Source: Yunchengibacter salinarum
GTDB taxonomy: Bacteria > Pseudomonadota > Alphaproteobacteria > Sphingomonadales > Kordiimonadaceae
Length of the DNA: 64,000 nucleotides
Reading direction: 5' to 3'
NCBI RefSeq assembly: GCF_037658235.1
Contig: NZ_JBBJLN010000007.1
Span: 1-64,000 of the forward strand
How positions within the stretch are numbered: position 1 is the stretch's first letter; each line of letters begins with the position of its first letter. The notes beneath the pieces were generated by a model. It was not told the DNA's origin, searched no databases, and worked only from the letters and a program-made list of their open reading frames with translations. Shown here piece by piece: positions 8,203-16,989 of the stretch. Made by a program: the position numbers and the translations under genes.

Positions 8203-8894
8203 TGCGGCACCCCGTTTTGGCTGGCGGACGAATCGCGCATTTTCGGCGCGTTGCGGAACACGGCCAGAATTTCCGTGCGTGGCACATCGGTAAAGCCCGC
8301 CGCATAGGTGCCACCCATCATGCCCTTGTCCTTCAGCAGCAGCGACAATTGCGCCGCCCGGCGCACGGCAAGTTCGTCGCGGGTGGTGCTCGCCTCGGTG
8401 GAAAGCCCGTCACCGCGACCGAACAGAAAGACCACCTCCTGTCGGCTGTGGTCGGGCATGTCCGTGATCACCTCCACCAACCGATCGAAAAAGGGATGCA
8501 GGTCAGAGCGCACAGTCAGCGCACCGGGCGCGAAAAACATATCAACCGGCAGGCGTATGCGGAATACATTGCCGCCAGCCTTGAGATATTCCCCCTGAAG
8601 ATCGAAGCGGGCGCCGAAAAGCCCGGCAATGCGTTGCAGCATCCGGTCTTCCTGCGGGCTTGTGGCCACGGGCTGCGGGCGCAGGATCGGCGAGACCGCA
8701 CCGGGCCGCCCCTTCGCACCCCGGAACGATTGATCCACACTGTCGATCGCCTTGCCGGAGCGGCTTTCCTCAAATTCGCTGCGGGCGGTCAGAATGACGA
8801 AAAAGGCCAGCAGAATCAAATAGAGGGAGACAAACACCCCCATGGTGCTGTCCCCCCCGAAATAGCGTTTGACACCGCTTTCAGGAGTTTCCAT
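8199..8894 (-). CDS. MotB-like paralogue lacking the ion-binding Asp
   Basis: A 231-residue protein similar in plan to its downstream neighbour: one N-terminal helix (MGVFVSLYLILLAFFVIL) and a divergent OmpA-like domain (DELAVRRAAQLSLLL, TYAAGF). When the two helices are aligned on LLAFFV, the Asp of the neighbour corresponds to Ser here, so this protein should not conduct ions. It could be a structural stator partner, a regulator, or a subunit of a heteromeric ring. ATG at 8894 is used; an in-frame GTG lies 6 bases upstream. Translation is coupled to the next gene through an ATGA overlap. Confidence 0.75.
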   Translation of the reverse strand: METPESGVKRYFGGDSTMGVFVSLYLILLAFFVILTARSEFEESRSGKAIDSVDQSFRGAKGRPGAVSPILRPQPVATSPQEDRMLQRIAGLFGARFDLQGEYLKAGGNVFRIRLPVDMFFAPGALTVRSDLHPFFDRLVEVITDMPDHSRQEVVFLFGRGDGLSTEASTTRDELAVRRAAQLSLLLKDKGMMGGTYAAGFTDVPRTEILAVFRNAPKMRDSSASQNGVPQ

Positions 8895-8917
8895 GGCCAC
8901 CCGCCACCGCGCGACCG

Positions 8918-9568
8918 TCAGTCAAAGCTGGCAAGGATCGCATCGATGTCCTCTTGGGAATTGCCCTCGCCTTCAAGCTGCGGGCCATGCAGAAGGTCCT
9001 GATCATTCATGACCACGCCATCCTCGCCTTTTTCCACCGCCTCGTCATATTCGGGCTCCACATAGTCATCCCCGATCGCTTCGGCCAGGGCCGCAAGGCG
9101 TTCTTCAAGGTGATTCAAGGTCTTCGTCACCAGCGTAATGCGCTGGCCGGTCAGGTCCTGGAAGCTGGACGCCTCGAACAATTCCTGTGAAAGATCGCTC
9201 AAGGTGGTTGCCTTGTCGCCTTCCAGCTCCTCGCTCATGTCGCCGACGGTCTCCGCGGCGCTCAGAATGGTGTTCGCGGCATCCTCCGTGGCGCTGACAA
9301 TGGCATCCAGATGATTTGCCGCCGTGGGCAGGTCACGCTTGGTCAGCGAATTGGGCTGCATCCCGACCAGTTCGTCCTTCGCCTGCCCCACATAGGTCAG
9401 AAGTTCCCGCAGCTCGCTGGCAATATCGGCCACGTCCTCATGGACCTGCCCGCCAACAAGGCTCCCCACCACGCTCTCGATATCGTTGACAGCCACCTGA
9501 TCGCCCCGCTCCGCCCGCAGATTGGCGATACGGTCTTCAAGGCTTATCTGGGTTGCCTGCTTGCTCAT
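8918..9568 (-). CDS. cheZ: CheZ-like chemotaxis phosphatase
   Basis: A 216-residue helical protein. The core shows FEASSFQDLTGQRITLV, which contains the D-x-x-x-Q catalytic signature of CheZ (Asp positions the metal site and Gln attacks phospho-CheY). The C-terminus EDIDAILASFD matches the short helix that CheZ uses to clamp CheY. Between them is an acidic, flexible linker. CheZ would dephosphorylate CheY-P near the motor. Its location between motE-like and motB-like genes fits this. The ATG at 9568 follows AGGAGA; an upstream in-frame start is unlikely. Confidence 0.8.
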   Translation of the reverse strand: MSKQATQISLEDRIANLRAERGDQVAVNDIESVVGSLVGGQVHEDVADIASELRELLTYVGQAKDELVGMQPNSLTKRDLPTAANHLDAIVSATEDAANTILSAAETVGDMSEELEGDKATTLSDLSQELFEASSFQDLTGQRITLVTKTLNHLEERLAALAEAIGDDYVEPEYDEAVEKGEDGVVMNDQDLLHGPQLEGEGNSQEDIDAILASFD

Positions 9569-9804
9569 TCTACTTCTCCTGCCCGGCGCCGTAGCCCGGC
9601 CTGTACGCACCGACCCTGTTTACGCGCCCCACTTACCGATGCGCAAGCACAGGGCGATCATCGCGCAAAAAGACACATGATACGGCGACAGGCTGTCACA
9701 CTGATTCCAACCTGCCTCAAAGAAACAATAACTTGCAAGAAAACTGACCATGTTCACGCAAGCACCGGGAAGGAAAAGCGGATCGCGGCATCATGGAGCG
9801 ACCT

Positions 9805-10515
9805 TTACTGGCCGTCGCCACCGTCTGGCGCGCCACCCGAATTCACGTCTTCCAGCGTGGGCGGATCGGCCATGGTGGCCAGCTCCGTCGTCAGCGCCGT
9901 GGCCTTACGCGGGTTCATCTCGGCCATCAGCGCCGCTACCTTGCGGGCTTTCATTCGGGTGACCAGATCAAGCTGGGTTTGCAGGTCCAGTTCCTGGAAT
10001 CGGGGGGCGGCTTCCTTGGCCTTCATGGTCTCGTACACCTCGACCACGCTTTCAAGCTGCTTGGCTTCCCGATCCTCAAAGACGTGAAGGTGTTTCTGAA
10101 TCCGGCCTTCCAGCGCTTCAAGCTGCGCAATCTTGTCATTGATGCGCTTTTCCGTGCTGGCGAGCAGTTGTTCCTGAAGGTCAAGCTGTTGGGCGCGCTT
10201 GTCCAACTCTTCCCGGCGCTGGCGCAATTGCGTGATCAGGCGCATTTCCTCGTCGGACGGCAGGCCCATATTCAGGTTTCCGGTCACCGCGTCCGCCGTG
10301 CGGGTTTCGCCGCGCCCTTCCCCATCCGAGGCGGGGGCTTCTGATTCGCCCTCATCGCCCGCAGGGCCTGCCTGCGTGGCCTGGCTGCCGGTTTCTTCCT
10401 GTGCCACGGCTTCCCCGCCGGTCCAGCCAGGGCCGGAGGTGATGTCCATAAGCCGGGCGCTCAGCGCCAGAGCGGCTACCAGGAAAAACACGGGGAAAAT
10501 TCGACCGGGGCGCAT
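9805..10515 (-). CDS. motE: MotE-like flagellar chaperone / MgtE-N-like protein
   Basis: A 236-residue protein with an N-terminal membrane segment (IFPVFFLVAALALSA), a Gly/Glu-rich linker, a long coiled coil (residues 90-160, LRQRREELDKRAQQLDLQEQ) and a C-terminal MgtE-N-like helical domain (MKARKVAALMAEMNPRKATALT). This is the MotE architecture; MotE in rhizobia helps fold the periplasmic stator protein MotC. Here the role is inferred from architecture and from location among motor genes. ATG 10515 is used; an in-frame TTG lies 9 bases upstream with a better-placed AAGG, so the start is uncertain. Confidence 0.72.
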   Translation of the reverse strand: MRPGRIFPVFFLVAALALSARLMDITSGPGWTGGEAVAQEETGSQATQAGPAGDEGESEAPASDGEGRGETRTADAVTGNLNMGLPSDEEMRLITQLRQRREELDKRAQQLDLQEQLLASTEKRINDKIAQLEALEGRIQKHLHVFEDREAKQLESVVEVYETMKAKEAAPRFQELDLQTQLDLVTRMKARKVAALMAEMNPRKATALTTELATMADPPTLEDVNSGGAPDGGDGQ

Positions 10516-10693
10516 CTTGAACAAAATTGCAAACCTTCGAACAGCGTGACGAAAAGTGGGCCCGCTTCATGATCCAGCCTTTTGACCCACGCTTCAACCC
10601 TAACGGCGCAGTATCAAGAAAATGTTAACGTACCGGCAATCCCCCCGTTTTCAAGGCGTGTGTGTTTGAGAAACGGAAGATCTGAAATCTGCC

Positions 10694-11230
10694 TTAGCGG
10701 GCCTGCCGCAGGGCGGCTAGGATCTGACGCTGTTCTTCCTGCCGTCTGCGGCGTTCCGTCGCCCCTTCATTGTCGTTCCGGTCATGATCGGCCTGCCTGC
10801 CCCCTGATCTGGCGGCACCTTCACCGGAATCGGCGGCGCCGGCGGATGGTCCACCAGGCTGCGGCGATTGTGAAACCGAAGCGCCACCACCATCAGGCTG
10901 TTGCCGACTCGTCGTCAGCCCGTGGTCGATCCGGTCGGCAAGGTTGTTCCCCGCCTCTGTGATCATGGCGAGTTCCTCGGACAGGCTCTTGGCCCGGCGA
11001 ATATTGCCTTCAAGCTTTTCCCGCGCGGCCCCGGCTTCGGTTTTCAGGTCGCCAATGGCGTGCTGGGCGCGATTGACGGCTCCGTCCAGGCGGGTGACCA
11101 GGCCCTCCATCTCCTTTTGCCCTTCCCGCAGGGCGGATAGGCGCCGATGCACCATGTATCCAGTGATCATGGCGCCGATCAACAGCAGCGCCAGAACCCC
11201 ATCAATGGTCAGATCAAGCCAGAGAGGCAT
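10694..11230 (-). CDS. DUF6468-like membrane-anchored flagellar protein
   Basis: A 178-residue protein with one N-terminal transmembrane helix (DGVLALLLIGAMITGYMV), a coiled-coil region (LREGQKEMEGLVTRLDGAV, AREKLEGNIRRAKSL), then a low-complexity tail ending in basic RRRQEEQRQILAALRQAR. The plan fits DUF6468 proteins found directly after fliM in alphaproteobacteria. The function is unknown. Its ATG overlaps the fliM stop (TGATG), which argues for translational coupling and for a job at the motor or switch. Confidence 0.7.
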   Translation of the reverse strand: MPLWLDLTIDGVLALLLIGAMITGYMVHRRLSALREGQKEMEGLVTRLDGAVNRAQHAIGDLKTEAGAAREKLEGNIRRAKSLSEELAMITEAGNNLADRIDHGLTTSRQQPDGGGASVSQSPQPGGPSAGAADSGEGAARSGGRQADHDRNDNEGATERRRRQEEQRQILAALRQAR

Positions 11231-12411
11231 CAATACTCATCCTCACCTGCACCGGATGCCTGCAAGCGCTCCGCCGTATGGCGCACCTGCACGGCAACCT
11301 GCTGCCCGGCCCGGCCAATGGCCCCGGATACCATTGCCACATCGCCGCATTTCAATACAACTTCGTCTTCGGGTGTCTTGTTGAACAGAACCGTCTGTCC
11401 CTTTTCCAGCGCCATCACGTCCTTCAGGGACATGGTGATTTCATCAATGATGGCGTCCAGTTCGATATCCGCTTTCCAGAGTTCGGTCGCCAGGTGGGTT
11501 TCCCAGATCGTATCCCGGCCAAACTTTTCCCCCATGAATCGTTGCAGGAGCAGTTCCCGGATCGGCTCCAGCGTGGCATAGGGAAAGAGAATTTCCAGCC
11601 GACCGCCACGGTCTTCCATATCCACCCTGAGCTTGATCAGAACGGACGCATTGGGGGGCCGGGCAATGGTGGCGAAACGCGGATTGGTCTCCAGCCGGTC
11701 AAAGGTGAAGTTCACGGGCGAAAGCGGCTCGAACGCACCGCACATGTCCTTGAGCACCACCGAGATCATCCGTTCCACCAGCGTCTGCTCGATGGTGGTA
11801 TAGGGGCGCCCCTCGATCCGCATGGCAGCGGTGCCGCGGCGCCCGCCGAGCAGCACGTCCACGATCGAGTAGATCAGGTTGGAATCCACCGTGATCAGGC
11901 CGTAATTGTCCCATTCCTCGGCGCGGAACACGGACAGCATGGCCGGCAGCGGGATGGAGTTGAGATAGTCCCCGAACCGCACCGAGGTGATGTTGTCCAG
12001 CGAGACCTCGATATTGTCGGAGGTGAAATTCCTGAGCGACGTGGACATCATCCGCACCATGCGGTCAAAGATAATGTCCATCATGGGCAGGCGCTCATAG
12101 GAGACGAGCGCGCTGTTGATCAGGGCGTGAACGCCGGTTTGCTCGCCTTCGCCCTCATCGCCGTCGAAGCCAAGCAGGCTGTCAATTTCATCCTGATCCA
12201 GTACGCGGCCCGGCGATGGCCCGCCTTCGGCGGCATCTTCGGCGTCTTCACCGTCACCGGATGCCATGGCCTCCCACTCGGCGGCCATGTCCTCTTCATC
12301 GACGCCTTCACCGCCAGCACCGTCCTCGGACTCCTCCCCCTCGGCGGCCATGGCCTCCCATTCGGCCATCATGGCTTCTTCGTCTACGGGTTCGTCGTCA
12401 TCATCCGCCAT
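11230..12411 (-). CDS. fliM: Flagellar motor switch protein FliM with extended acidic N-terminus
   Basis: A 393-residue C-ring protein. The core is typical: LDQDEIDSLLGF, GVHALINSALVSYERLP, the middle domain with LRNFTSDNIEVSLD, and the SpoA/FliN-like C-terminal domain (IELDAIIDEITMSLKDVMAL). FliM binds CheY-P, FliG and FliN and sets rotation direction. FliM in E. coli is about 334 residues; the surplus here is an N-terminal extension of about 70 acidic residues containing two near-copies of DEE-x-M-x-AEWEAMA (starting near residues 10 and 38). The usual CheY-binding EIDSLL peptide lies after this extension. Confidence 0.92.
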   Translation of the reverse strand: MADDDDEPVDEEAMMAEWEAMAAEGEESEDGAGGEGVDEEDMAAEWEAMASGDGEDAEDAAEGGPSPGRVLDQDEIDSLLGFDGDEGEGEQTGVHALINSALVSYERLPMMDIIFDRMVRMMSTSLRNFTSDNIEVSLDNITSVRFGDYLNSIPLPAMLSVFRAEEWDNYGLITVDSNLIYSIVDVLLGGRRGTAAMRIEGRPYTTIEQTLVERMISVVLKDMCGAFEPLSPVNFTFDRLETNPRFATIARPPNASVLIKLRVDMEDRGGRLEILFPYATLEPIRELLLQRFMGEKFGRDTIWETHLATELWKADIELDAIIDEITMSLKDVMALEKGQTVLFNKTPEDEVVLKCGDVAMVSGAIGRAGQQVAVQVRHTAERLQASGAGEDEY

Positions 12412-12480
12412 GGCTCGGCTTGCCTCTCTCGCACATCGGGCCGGATGGTCCGGCCAGAAGGTTTGCGCCCCGGTCGGGCA

Positions 12481-13074
12481 TCAGCCCTGCACCAGGAACT
12501 CCTCGAACAGGATATCATTAACCCGCGTGGGCGCCACCGCCTGATTGATCCGCATCAGCAGCTCTTCCTTAAGGCGGAAAATGCCGGAAGATCCTTCCAG
12601 GTCCTGCGGGCGCAACTCCCGCATATAGGTATTAAATTCATCCAAAATACGGGGCATTTTCTTCTCTATGTCCGCCTTAAAAGACGGGCGATCCAGTTCC
12701 AGCGTGATGCGCGCACGCAGAAAGCTGGACCCTTCCCCTTCCGTATTCAGATTATAGAGCTGATCCGGCAGGGTGTGGAACAAAAGTTCCTTCTTTTCCG
12801 GCGGTTTATTCGCCTTGGCCTGCTCGGCGGCCTGCTTTTCCGCCTGCTCTTCCGCCATACGGTTCAATTCCGGGTCCCCTTCCGGCTTTTCCTCGCCGCC
12901 GCTCAGCAGGGACACCACCAGTATGAGGATCAGCAACACCACCGCAGCGGCGCCGCCAAAGATCACCACCTTCTTGCCGCTGAATTTCTTCCGTTCAAGG
13001 CCCTCTGTCAGGTCGTCTTCCGACAGGGCGGAGGCGTCTTCGCGGGCTTCGTCAATGTCGTTTTCGTCCGCCAT
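12481..13074 (-). CDS. fliL: Flagellar basal-body-associated protein FliL
   Basis: A 197-residue protein with a cytosolic acidic N-terminus, one transmembrane helix (KKVVIFGGAAAVVLLILILV), a Glu/Lys/Ala-rich linker and the periplasmic FliL domain (LRARITLELDRPSFKADIEK, MRINQAVAPTRVNDILFEEF). FliL forms rings around stators and helps motor output. The ATG at 13074 is used, since upstream sequence in frame does not resemble FliL. It is first in the minus-strand motor operon, divergent from flgF. A weak GG-N10-GC motif on the minus strand near 13191-13206 might serve it, but the match is poor. Confidence 0.9.
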   Translation of the reverse strand: MADENDIDEAREDASALSEDDLTEGLERKKFSGKKVVIFGGAAAVVLLILILVVSLLSGGEEKPEGDPELNRMAEEQAEKQAAEQAKANKPPEKKELLFHTLPDQLYNLNTEGEGSSFLRARITLELDRPSFKADIEKKMPRILDEFNTYMRELRPQDLEGSSGIFRLKEELLMRINQAVAPTRVNDILFEEFLVQG

Positions 13075-13205
13075 TCTGTTCCCGTATGCACACTGTTCTG
13101 GATCGTTAAGGTTTGCATTATGGCAGTTTACGCCCCCCTCTGCAATCGGGTCGCGCACGGGGCGGCGCCCGGCTGCGCGATCGGGCCGCATTGGATGCGC
13201 CGATC

Positions 13206-13222
13206 TTGGCACGCTTCCTGCT
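13206..13222 (+). promoter_or_regulatory. Sigma-54 promoter of the flgF operon
   Basis: TTGGCACG-CTTC-CTGCT, with GG at 13208 and GC at 13220 (exact GG-N10-GC spacing). It lies 64 bases ahead of the flgF ATG. Close match to the consensus TTGGCACG-N4-TTGCT. Confidence 0.85.
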
Positions 13223-13285
13223 TATCTCCTGCCAAGCCTCAGAAACGAGGGCTGCTGGCAATCCAGCAAAAGCAGGAGACGTACG

Positions 13286-14029
13286 ATGGACACCAGCTTA
13301 CTTCTCGGCCTTTCGCAGCGGGCCGCCCTGCGCCGCAAGATGGACGTGATCGCCAACAATATCGCGAACATGTCCACCACGGCCTACAAGAAGGAAAACG
13401 TGGTCTTCCGGCAGCATCTGATGGATGCAAAGAATGCCGAGGGCACCATGGGCGGCAAACTTTCCTATGTGATGGACCACGGCGTGACCCGCGACATGAA
13501 AGCGGGCGACATGCAGCATACCGGCAACCCGCTGGACGTGTTCATCAGCGGCCCCGGCTATCTCAATGTGGAAAATGCCCAGGGCGAGGAGCGCTATACC
13601 CGCAACGGCAAGCTCACCATCGACAATGAAAGCTTCCTGGTCACCCTGAACGGCGACCGGGTGCTGGACGATAACGGCCAGCCCATTCAGTTCGACCCGG
13701 ACGATACCGACATCACCATCACCAAGGACGGCACCATTTCCAGCAGGTTGGGCGAAGTTGCCCGGCTCGGCCTGTCCACCTTCGCCAACCAGGCGGCGCT
13801 GAAGCGTGAGGGTGCCAGCCTTTACAAGACCGATCAGGCCCCGGAGCCGGCTGATTTCCCTGAAGTTCAGGTGGTTCAGGGCGCGGTGGAGCAATCCAAT
13901 ATCGATGCCATCAAATCCTTCGTCGAAATGACCAAGGTGATGAAGGAATACCAATCTTCCAGCCGGAACGAATCCGGCATCAACGAGATGCGCCAGGACG
14001 CGATTGACCGTCTGGCCCAGGTGCGCTGA
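13286..14029 (+). CDS. flgF: Flagellar proximal rod protein FlgF
   Basis: A 247-residue rod protein. N-terminal LSQRAALRRKMDVIANNIAN and C-terminal MTKVMKEYQSSSRNESGIN helices are the conserved parts of rod/hook proteins that form the D0 coiled coil. GYLNVENAQGEERYTRNGKL is the central FlgF/FlgG region. It assembles in the periplasm as part of the rod after export by the flagellar type III apparatus. The ATG follows AGGAGA. First gene of flgF-flgG-flgA-flgH, driven by the sigma-54 promoter at 13206. Confidence 0.92.
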   Translation: MDTSLLLGLSQRAALRRKMDVIANNIANMSTTAYKKENVVFRQHLMDAKNAEGTMGGKLSYVMDHGVTRDMKAGDMQHTGNPLDVFISGPGYLNVENAQGEERYTRNGKLTIDNESFLVTLNGDRVLDDNGQPIQFDPDDTDITITKDGTISSRLGEVARLGLSTFANQAALKREGASLYKTDQAPEPADFPEVQVVQGAVEQSNIDAIKSFVEMTKVMKEYQSSSRNESGINEMRQDAIDRLAQVR

Positions 14030-14060
14030 CCCGCGCCGCCCTTGAGGAAAGGACAGAACC

Positions 14061-14846
14061 ATGAAAGCACTCAGCACAGCCGCAACGGGGATGCTTGCCC
14101 AGCAGATGAATGTGGAGGTGATCTCCAACAACATCGCCAACATGTCCACCACGGGCTTCAAGCGCCAGCGTGCCGAATTCCAGGACCTGCTGTACCAGAA
14201 TGTGGAACGCGCGGGGGCCAACTCCTCCGATGCGGGCACGGTCGTGCCCTCCGGCATCCAGGTGGGCGTGGGCGTACGCGCCGCGGGCGTTTACCGGATC
14301 ACCGATCAGGGTTCCCTGCAAAATACCGGCAACACGTTCGACATGGCGATCGACGGCAAGGGCTTCTTCCGCATTCAGTTGCCGGACGGCCAGGAAGCCT
14401 TCACCCGCGCCGGTTCCTTCCAGATCGATCAGGACGGGCAGTTGGTCAACAATACGGGTTTCCCGGTTCAGCCCGCCATCAACATTCCGCAGGAAGCCGT
14501 TGACGTATCGGTCAATGGTCAGGGCGAGGTTTCGGTGAAGCTGGACGGCCAGGTACAGCCGCAGGTGATTGGCCAGATCGATCTGGCCACCTTCCCCAAC
14601 GAAGTGGGGCTTGAGGCCGTGGGCGACAACCTGTTCCTGGAAACCCAGGCATCGGGCCCGGCCAATATTGCCGTGCCGGGGCAGCCGGGCTTCGGCCAGG
14701 TCATGCAGGGCTTTCTTGAGCAGTCCAATGTGAACGCGGTGTCCGAGATCACCACGCTGATCAGCGCCCAGCGGGCCTATGAGCTGAATTCCAAGGTGAT
14801 CGAGACATCCGACCAGATGCTCTCCACCGTCAACAACATGCGCTAA
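14061..14846 (+). CDS. flgG: Flagellar distal rod protein FlgG
   Basis: A 261-residue protein of normal FlgG length (E. coli 260). It starts MKALSTAATGMLAQQMNVEV and continues SNNIANMSTTGFKRQRAEFQ, which is diagnostic of FlgG. The C-terminus has SEITTLISAQRAYELNSKVI. It forms the distal rod through the peptidoglycan and outer membrane. AGGAAAGGA precedes the ATG, 31 bases after flgF. Confidence 0.96.
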   Translation: MKALSTAATGMLAQQMNVEVISNNIANMSTTGFKRQRAEFQDLLYQNVERAGANSSDAGTVVPSGIQVGVGVRAAGVYRITDQGSLQNTGNTFDMAIDGKGFFRIQLPDGQEAFTRAGSFQIDQDGQLVNNTGFPVQPAINIPQEAVDVSVNGQGEVSVKLDGQVQPQVIGQIDLATFPNEVGLEAVGDNLFLETQASGPANIAVPGQPGFGQVMQGFLEQSNVNAVSEITTLISAQRAYELNSKVIETSDQMLSTVNNMR

Positions 14847-14857
14847 GGGAGGGAACG

Positions 14858-15964
14858 ATGACCCGCGAAGAATTCCAAAAAGAGGCAAAAGCCTTCGTGC
14901 GGCGCATCGTCGCCGTGGACGCGGACGCCCGCGGGCGCCCCCTGCCGGGCATCGTCAATCTGCTCAAGCGCGCGCTGATCCTGTCCGCTGTGGGAGTGGC
15001 CCTGGGCTTCCTTCCCACACGGGCGGACGCGGCGGACGACACAACCGACGCGAAAAAGGCACCCACCCAGACCGTCACGCTCGACCAGCCGATCAGGGTC
15101 ACCGCCAGTCAGGTCACGCTGGGCGATCTGTTTTCCGTGGAAGGCCATCTGGCGGACCAGGTGGTGATGCCGGCCCCGGCGCCGGGCGACAAGCGGTCCC
15201 TGTCCATCTACGAGCTGGAGCGGATCGCCGTCAGCGCCGGACTCACCCTGACCCGCCCGGCCTATGTGGCCCGCGTGGACATTCACCGTGAAGGGGAGCG
15301 GGTGGACGCCTCCGCTCTTGAGCAGCGACTGGCCGAGGAAGCCCGCTATGAGGGCGTGGATCAGCCGGTCAGGGTCTCGCTATATGGCGGTGTGCGGCGG
15401 CTTTATCTGCCCGCGGGGTTCGATGTGTCCTCCATCGCCTTCGAGGGGCTCAGCCTGTCCGATCATGGTCGGCGGTTGGAAGTCACGGCGCTGGTGCCCA
15501 CGGGGCCGGACAGTGTGCGCCGCCTGTCCCTGACCGGGCGCTATGAACGGCTGACGAGCGTGCCGGTCTTCAATCGCCGGATTCAGCCGGGCGATGTGAT
15601 CACCGACAAGGACGTGACCTGGAAAGATATTCCCACCCGCCGCCTGCGCAACCGTGTCATCACAAGCCAGCAGGCGCTGGTTGGCCGCACCGTGCGTCGC
15701 CCGGTTCAGCCCGGTCAACTCATCGCCAGCAATGACGTTCATCGCCCGCTGATGGTGGAAAAAGGCGATGCGGTAACCGTGCGCTACACGGTGGGCGCGC
15801 TCAGGCTGATGGCCACGGGGCTGGCGCTGGAAAACGGCGCCAAGGGCGAACTGATCCGCGTGCGCAATTCCAAGTCGAACCAGACCATGGACGCCAAGGT
15901 CCTGGCCGGTGCGCTGGTGAGCGTGTCACCCACTGAAAATGGCCTGCCCCTTGCATCACGCTAA
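14858..15964 (+). CDS. flgA: Flagellar P-ring assembly chaperone FlgA
   Basis: A 368-residue protein, longer than E. coli FlgA (219) but usual for alphaproteobacteria. It has a cytosolic N-terminal stretch, a membrane segment near residues 40-52 (ALILSAVGVALGF), then the SAF-type C-terminal domain (VPVFNRRIQPGDVITDKDV, LVGRTVRRPVQPGQLI, VEKGDAVTVRYTVGALRL). FlgA chaperones FlgI monomers for P-ring assembly in the periplasm. It lies 11 bases after flgG. Confidence 0.9.
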   Translation: MTREEFQKEAKAFVRRIVAVDADARGRPLPGIVNLLKRALILSAVGVALGFLPTRADAADDTTDAKKAPTQTVTLDQPIRVTASQVTLGDLFSVEGHLADQVVMPAPAPGDKRSLSIYELERIAVSAGLTLTRPAYVARVDIHREGERVDASALEQRLAEEARYEGVDQPVRVSLYGGVRRLYLPAGFDVSSIAFEGLSLSDHGRRLEVTALVPTGPDSVRRLSLTGRYERLTSVPVFNRRIQPGDVITDKDVTWKDIPTRRLRNRVITSQQALVGRTVRRPVQPGQLIASNDVHRPLMVEKGDAVTVRYTVGALRLMATGLALENGAKGELIRVRNSKSNQTMDAKVLAGALVSVSPTENGLPLASR

Positions 15965-16015
15965 GGGCGATAAGGCGACGACCGCGCCGGATGCGCGGCA
16001 CAGCGGAGAAAGACC

Positions 16016-16825
16016 ATGATCCACTTGCGCGAAAAAGCCAGAACAGCGATCGGGCGCGCCCTGTTGGGGGCGGCGGCACTCAGCCTCGGCGCCTGCGGCG
16101 CGGCGGAACGGATTTCCAATATCGGCAAGGCGCCGGAAATGAGCGCCATCGAAAAGGTGAAGGCGCCGCTGCGGGAACGGTCCATCAGCCTGCCCATGCC
16201 ACAGGACAGCAAGGGCCGTTATGAGCCCAATTCCCTGTGGCGCACCGGCGCGCGCGCCTTCTTCCGCGACCAGCGCGCGGGCCAGGTGGGGGATATCCTG
16301 ACCGTGAACATCGATATTTCCGACAGCGCACAGATCGGCAATTCCACCTCCCGCTCCCGCCAGACGGCGGAGGAGACCGGGCTGGAAAGCTTCTTCGGGG
16401 TGGAATCCGCGATTCCGAACCTGTTCACCAAAGGCAACAAGGGGCCGAACAGCTCGGATAGCAAGATCCGCAACAATTTCAGCGCGGGCGACCTGATCGA
16501 TGCGGAAAGCGATTCCAACTATGCGGGCAGCGGCTCGGTGGATCGCTCGGAAAGCATTGAGCTTGATGTGGCCGCCATCGTCACGGACGTGCTGCCCAAC
16601 GGCAATCTGGTGATCCAGGGCCGTCAGGAAGTACGTGTCAATTTCGAGAAGCGGGAATTGCTGATCGCCGGGATCATTCGCCCGGAAGACATTGCCGCCG
16701 ACAACACCATCCGCCACAGCCAGATCGCGGAGGCCCGCATCTCATACGGCGGACGTGGTCAGATTACCGATGTCCAGCAGCCGCGCTACGGTACGCAGCT
16801 CTATGACATCATATTCCCCTTCTAG
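16016..16825 (+). CDS. flgH: Flagellar L-ring lipoprotein FlgH
   Basis: A 269-residue outer-membrane L-ring protein. The signal peptide ends in the lipobox LSLGAC, so Cys26 would be lipidated. Conserved FlgH segments follow: NSLWRTGARAFFRDQRAGQV, GDILTV, NLVIQGRQEVRVNFEKREL, IAGIIRPEDI and GGRGQITDVQQPRYG. It is the last gene of the flgFGAH operon and is followed by a terminator at 16990. Confidence 0.95.
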   Translation: MIHLREKARTAIGRALLGAAALSLGACGAAERISNIGKAPEMSAIEKVKAPLRERSISLPMPQDSKGRYEPNSLWRTGARAFFRDQRAGQVGDILTVNIDISDSAQIGNSTSRSRQTAEETGLESFFGVESAIPNLFTKGNKGPNSSDSKIRNNFSAGDLIDAESDSNYAGSGSVDRSESIELDVAAIVTDVLPNGNLVIQGRQEVRVNFEKRELLIAGIIRPEDIAADNTIRHSQIAEARISYGGRGQITDVQQPRYGTQLYDIIFPF

Positions 16826-16989
16826 CTGACTCCCCGCCGTGTCCGGTGCGGCAACATCGGGCGCGGCAGCCGGGAGCGGCTGGTTGTTGTGCAACAGGAA
16901 AGAAAGGAGGTGCGTGCGAAGCAGTATCGTTGACGACTTATCTACCGAAAAAGCCAATACCTTAATCTGCGTCTCGAAATGATCGCAGT
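16826..16989. other. Leaderless stretch between flgH and its terminator
   Basis: Contains a strong ribosome-binding-like AAAGGAGG at about 16904-16912, followed by a 23-codon frame opening with GTG that ends at TGA near 16981. Spacing between the purine run and the GTG is short and there is no recognisable peptide, so this is not called as a gene. No other content is evident. Confidence 0.3.

Noticed and set aside
13191..13208. Possible minus-strand sigma-54 promoter for fliL
   Set aside because: The GG-N10-GC spacing fits, but flanking bases match the consensus poorly and the site abuts the much better flgF promoter.
11278..13629. A 783-codon plus-strand open frame opposite fliM and fliL
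   Set aside because: It lies across well-supported flagellar genes on the other strand and its product has no recognisable content; long antisense frames are common in GC-rich DNA.
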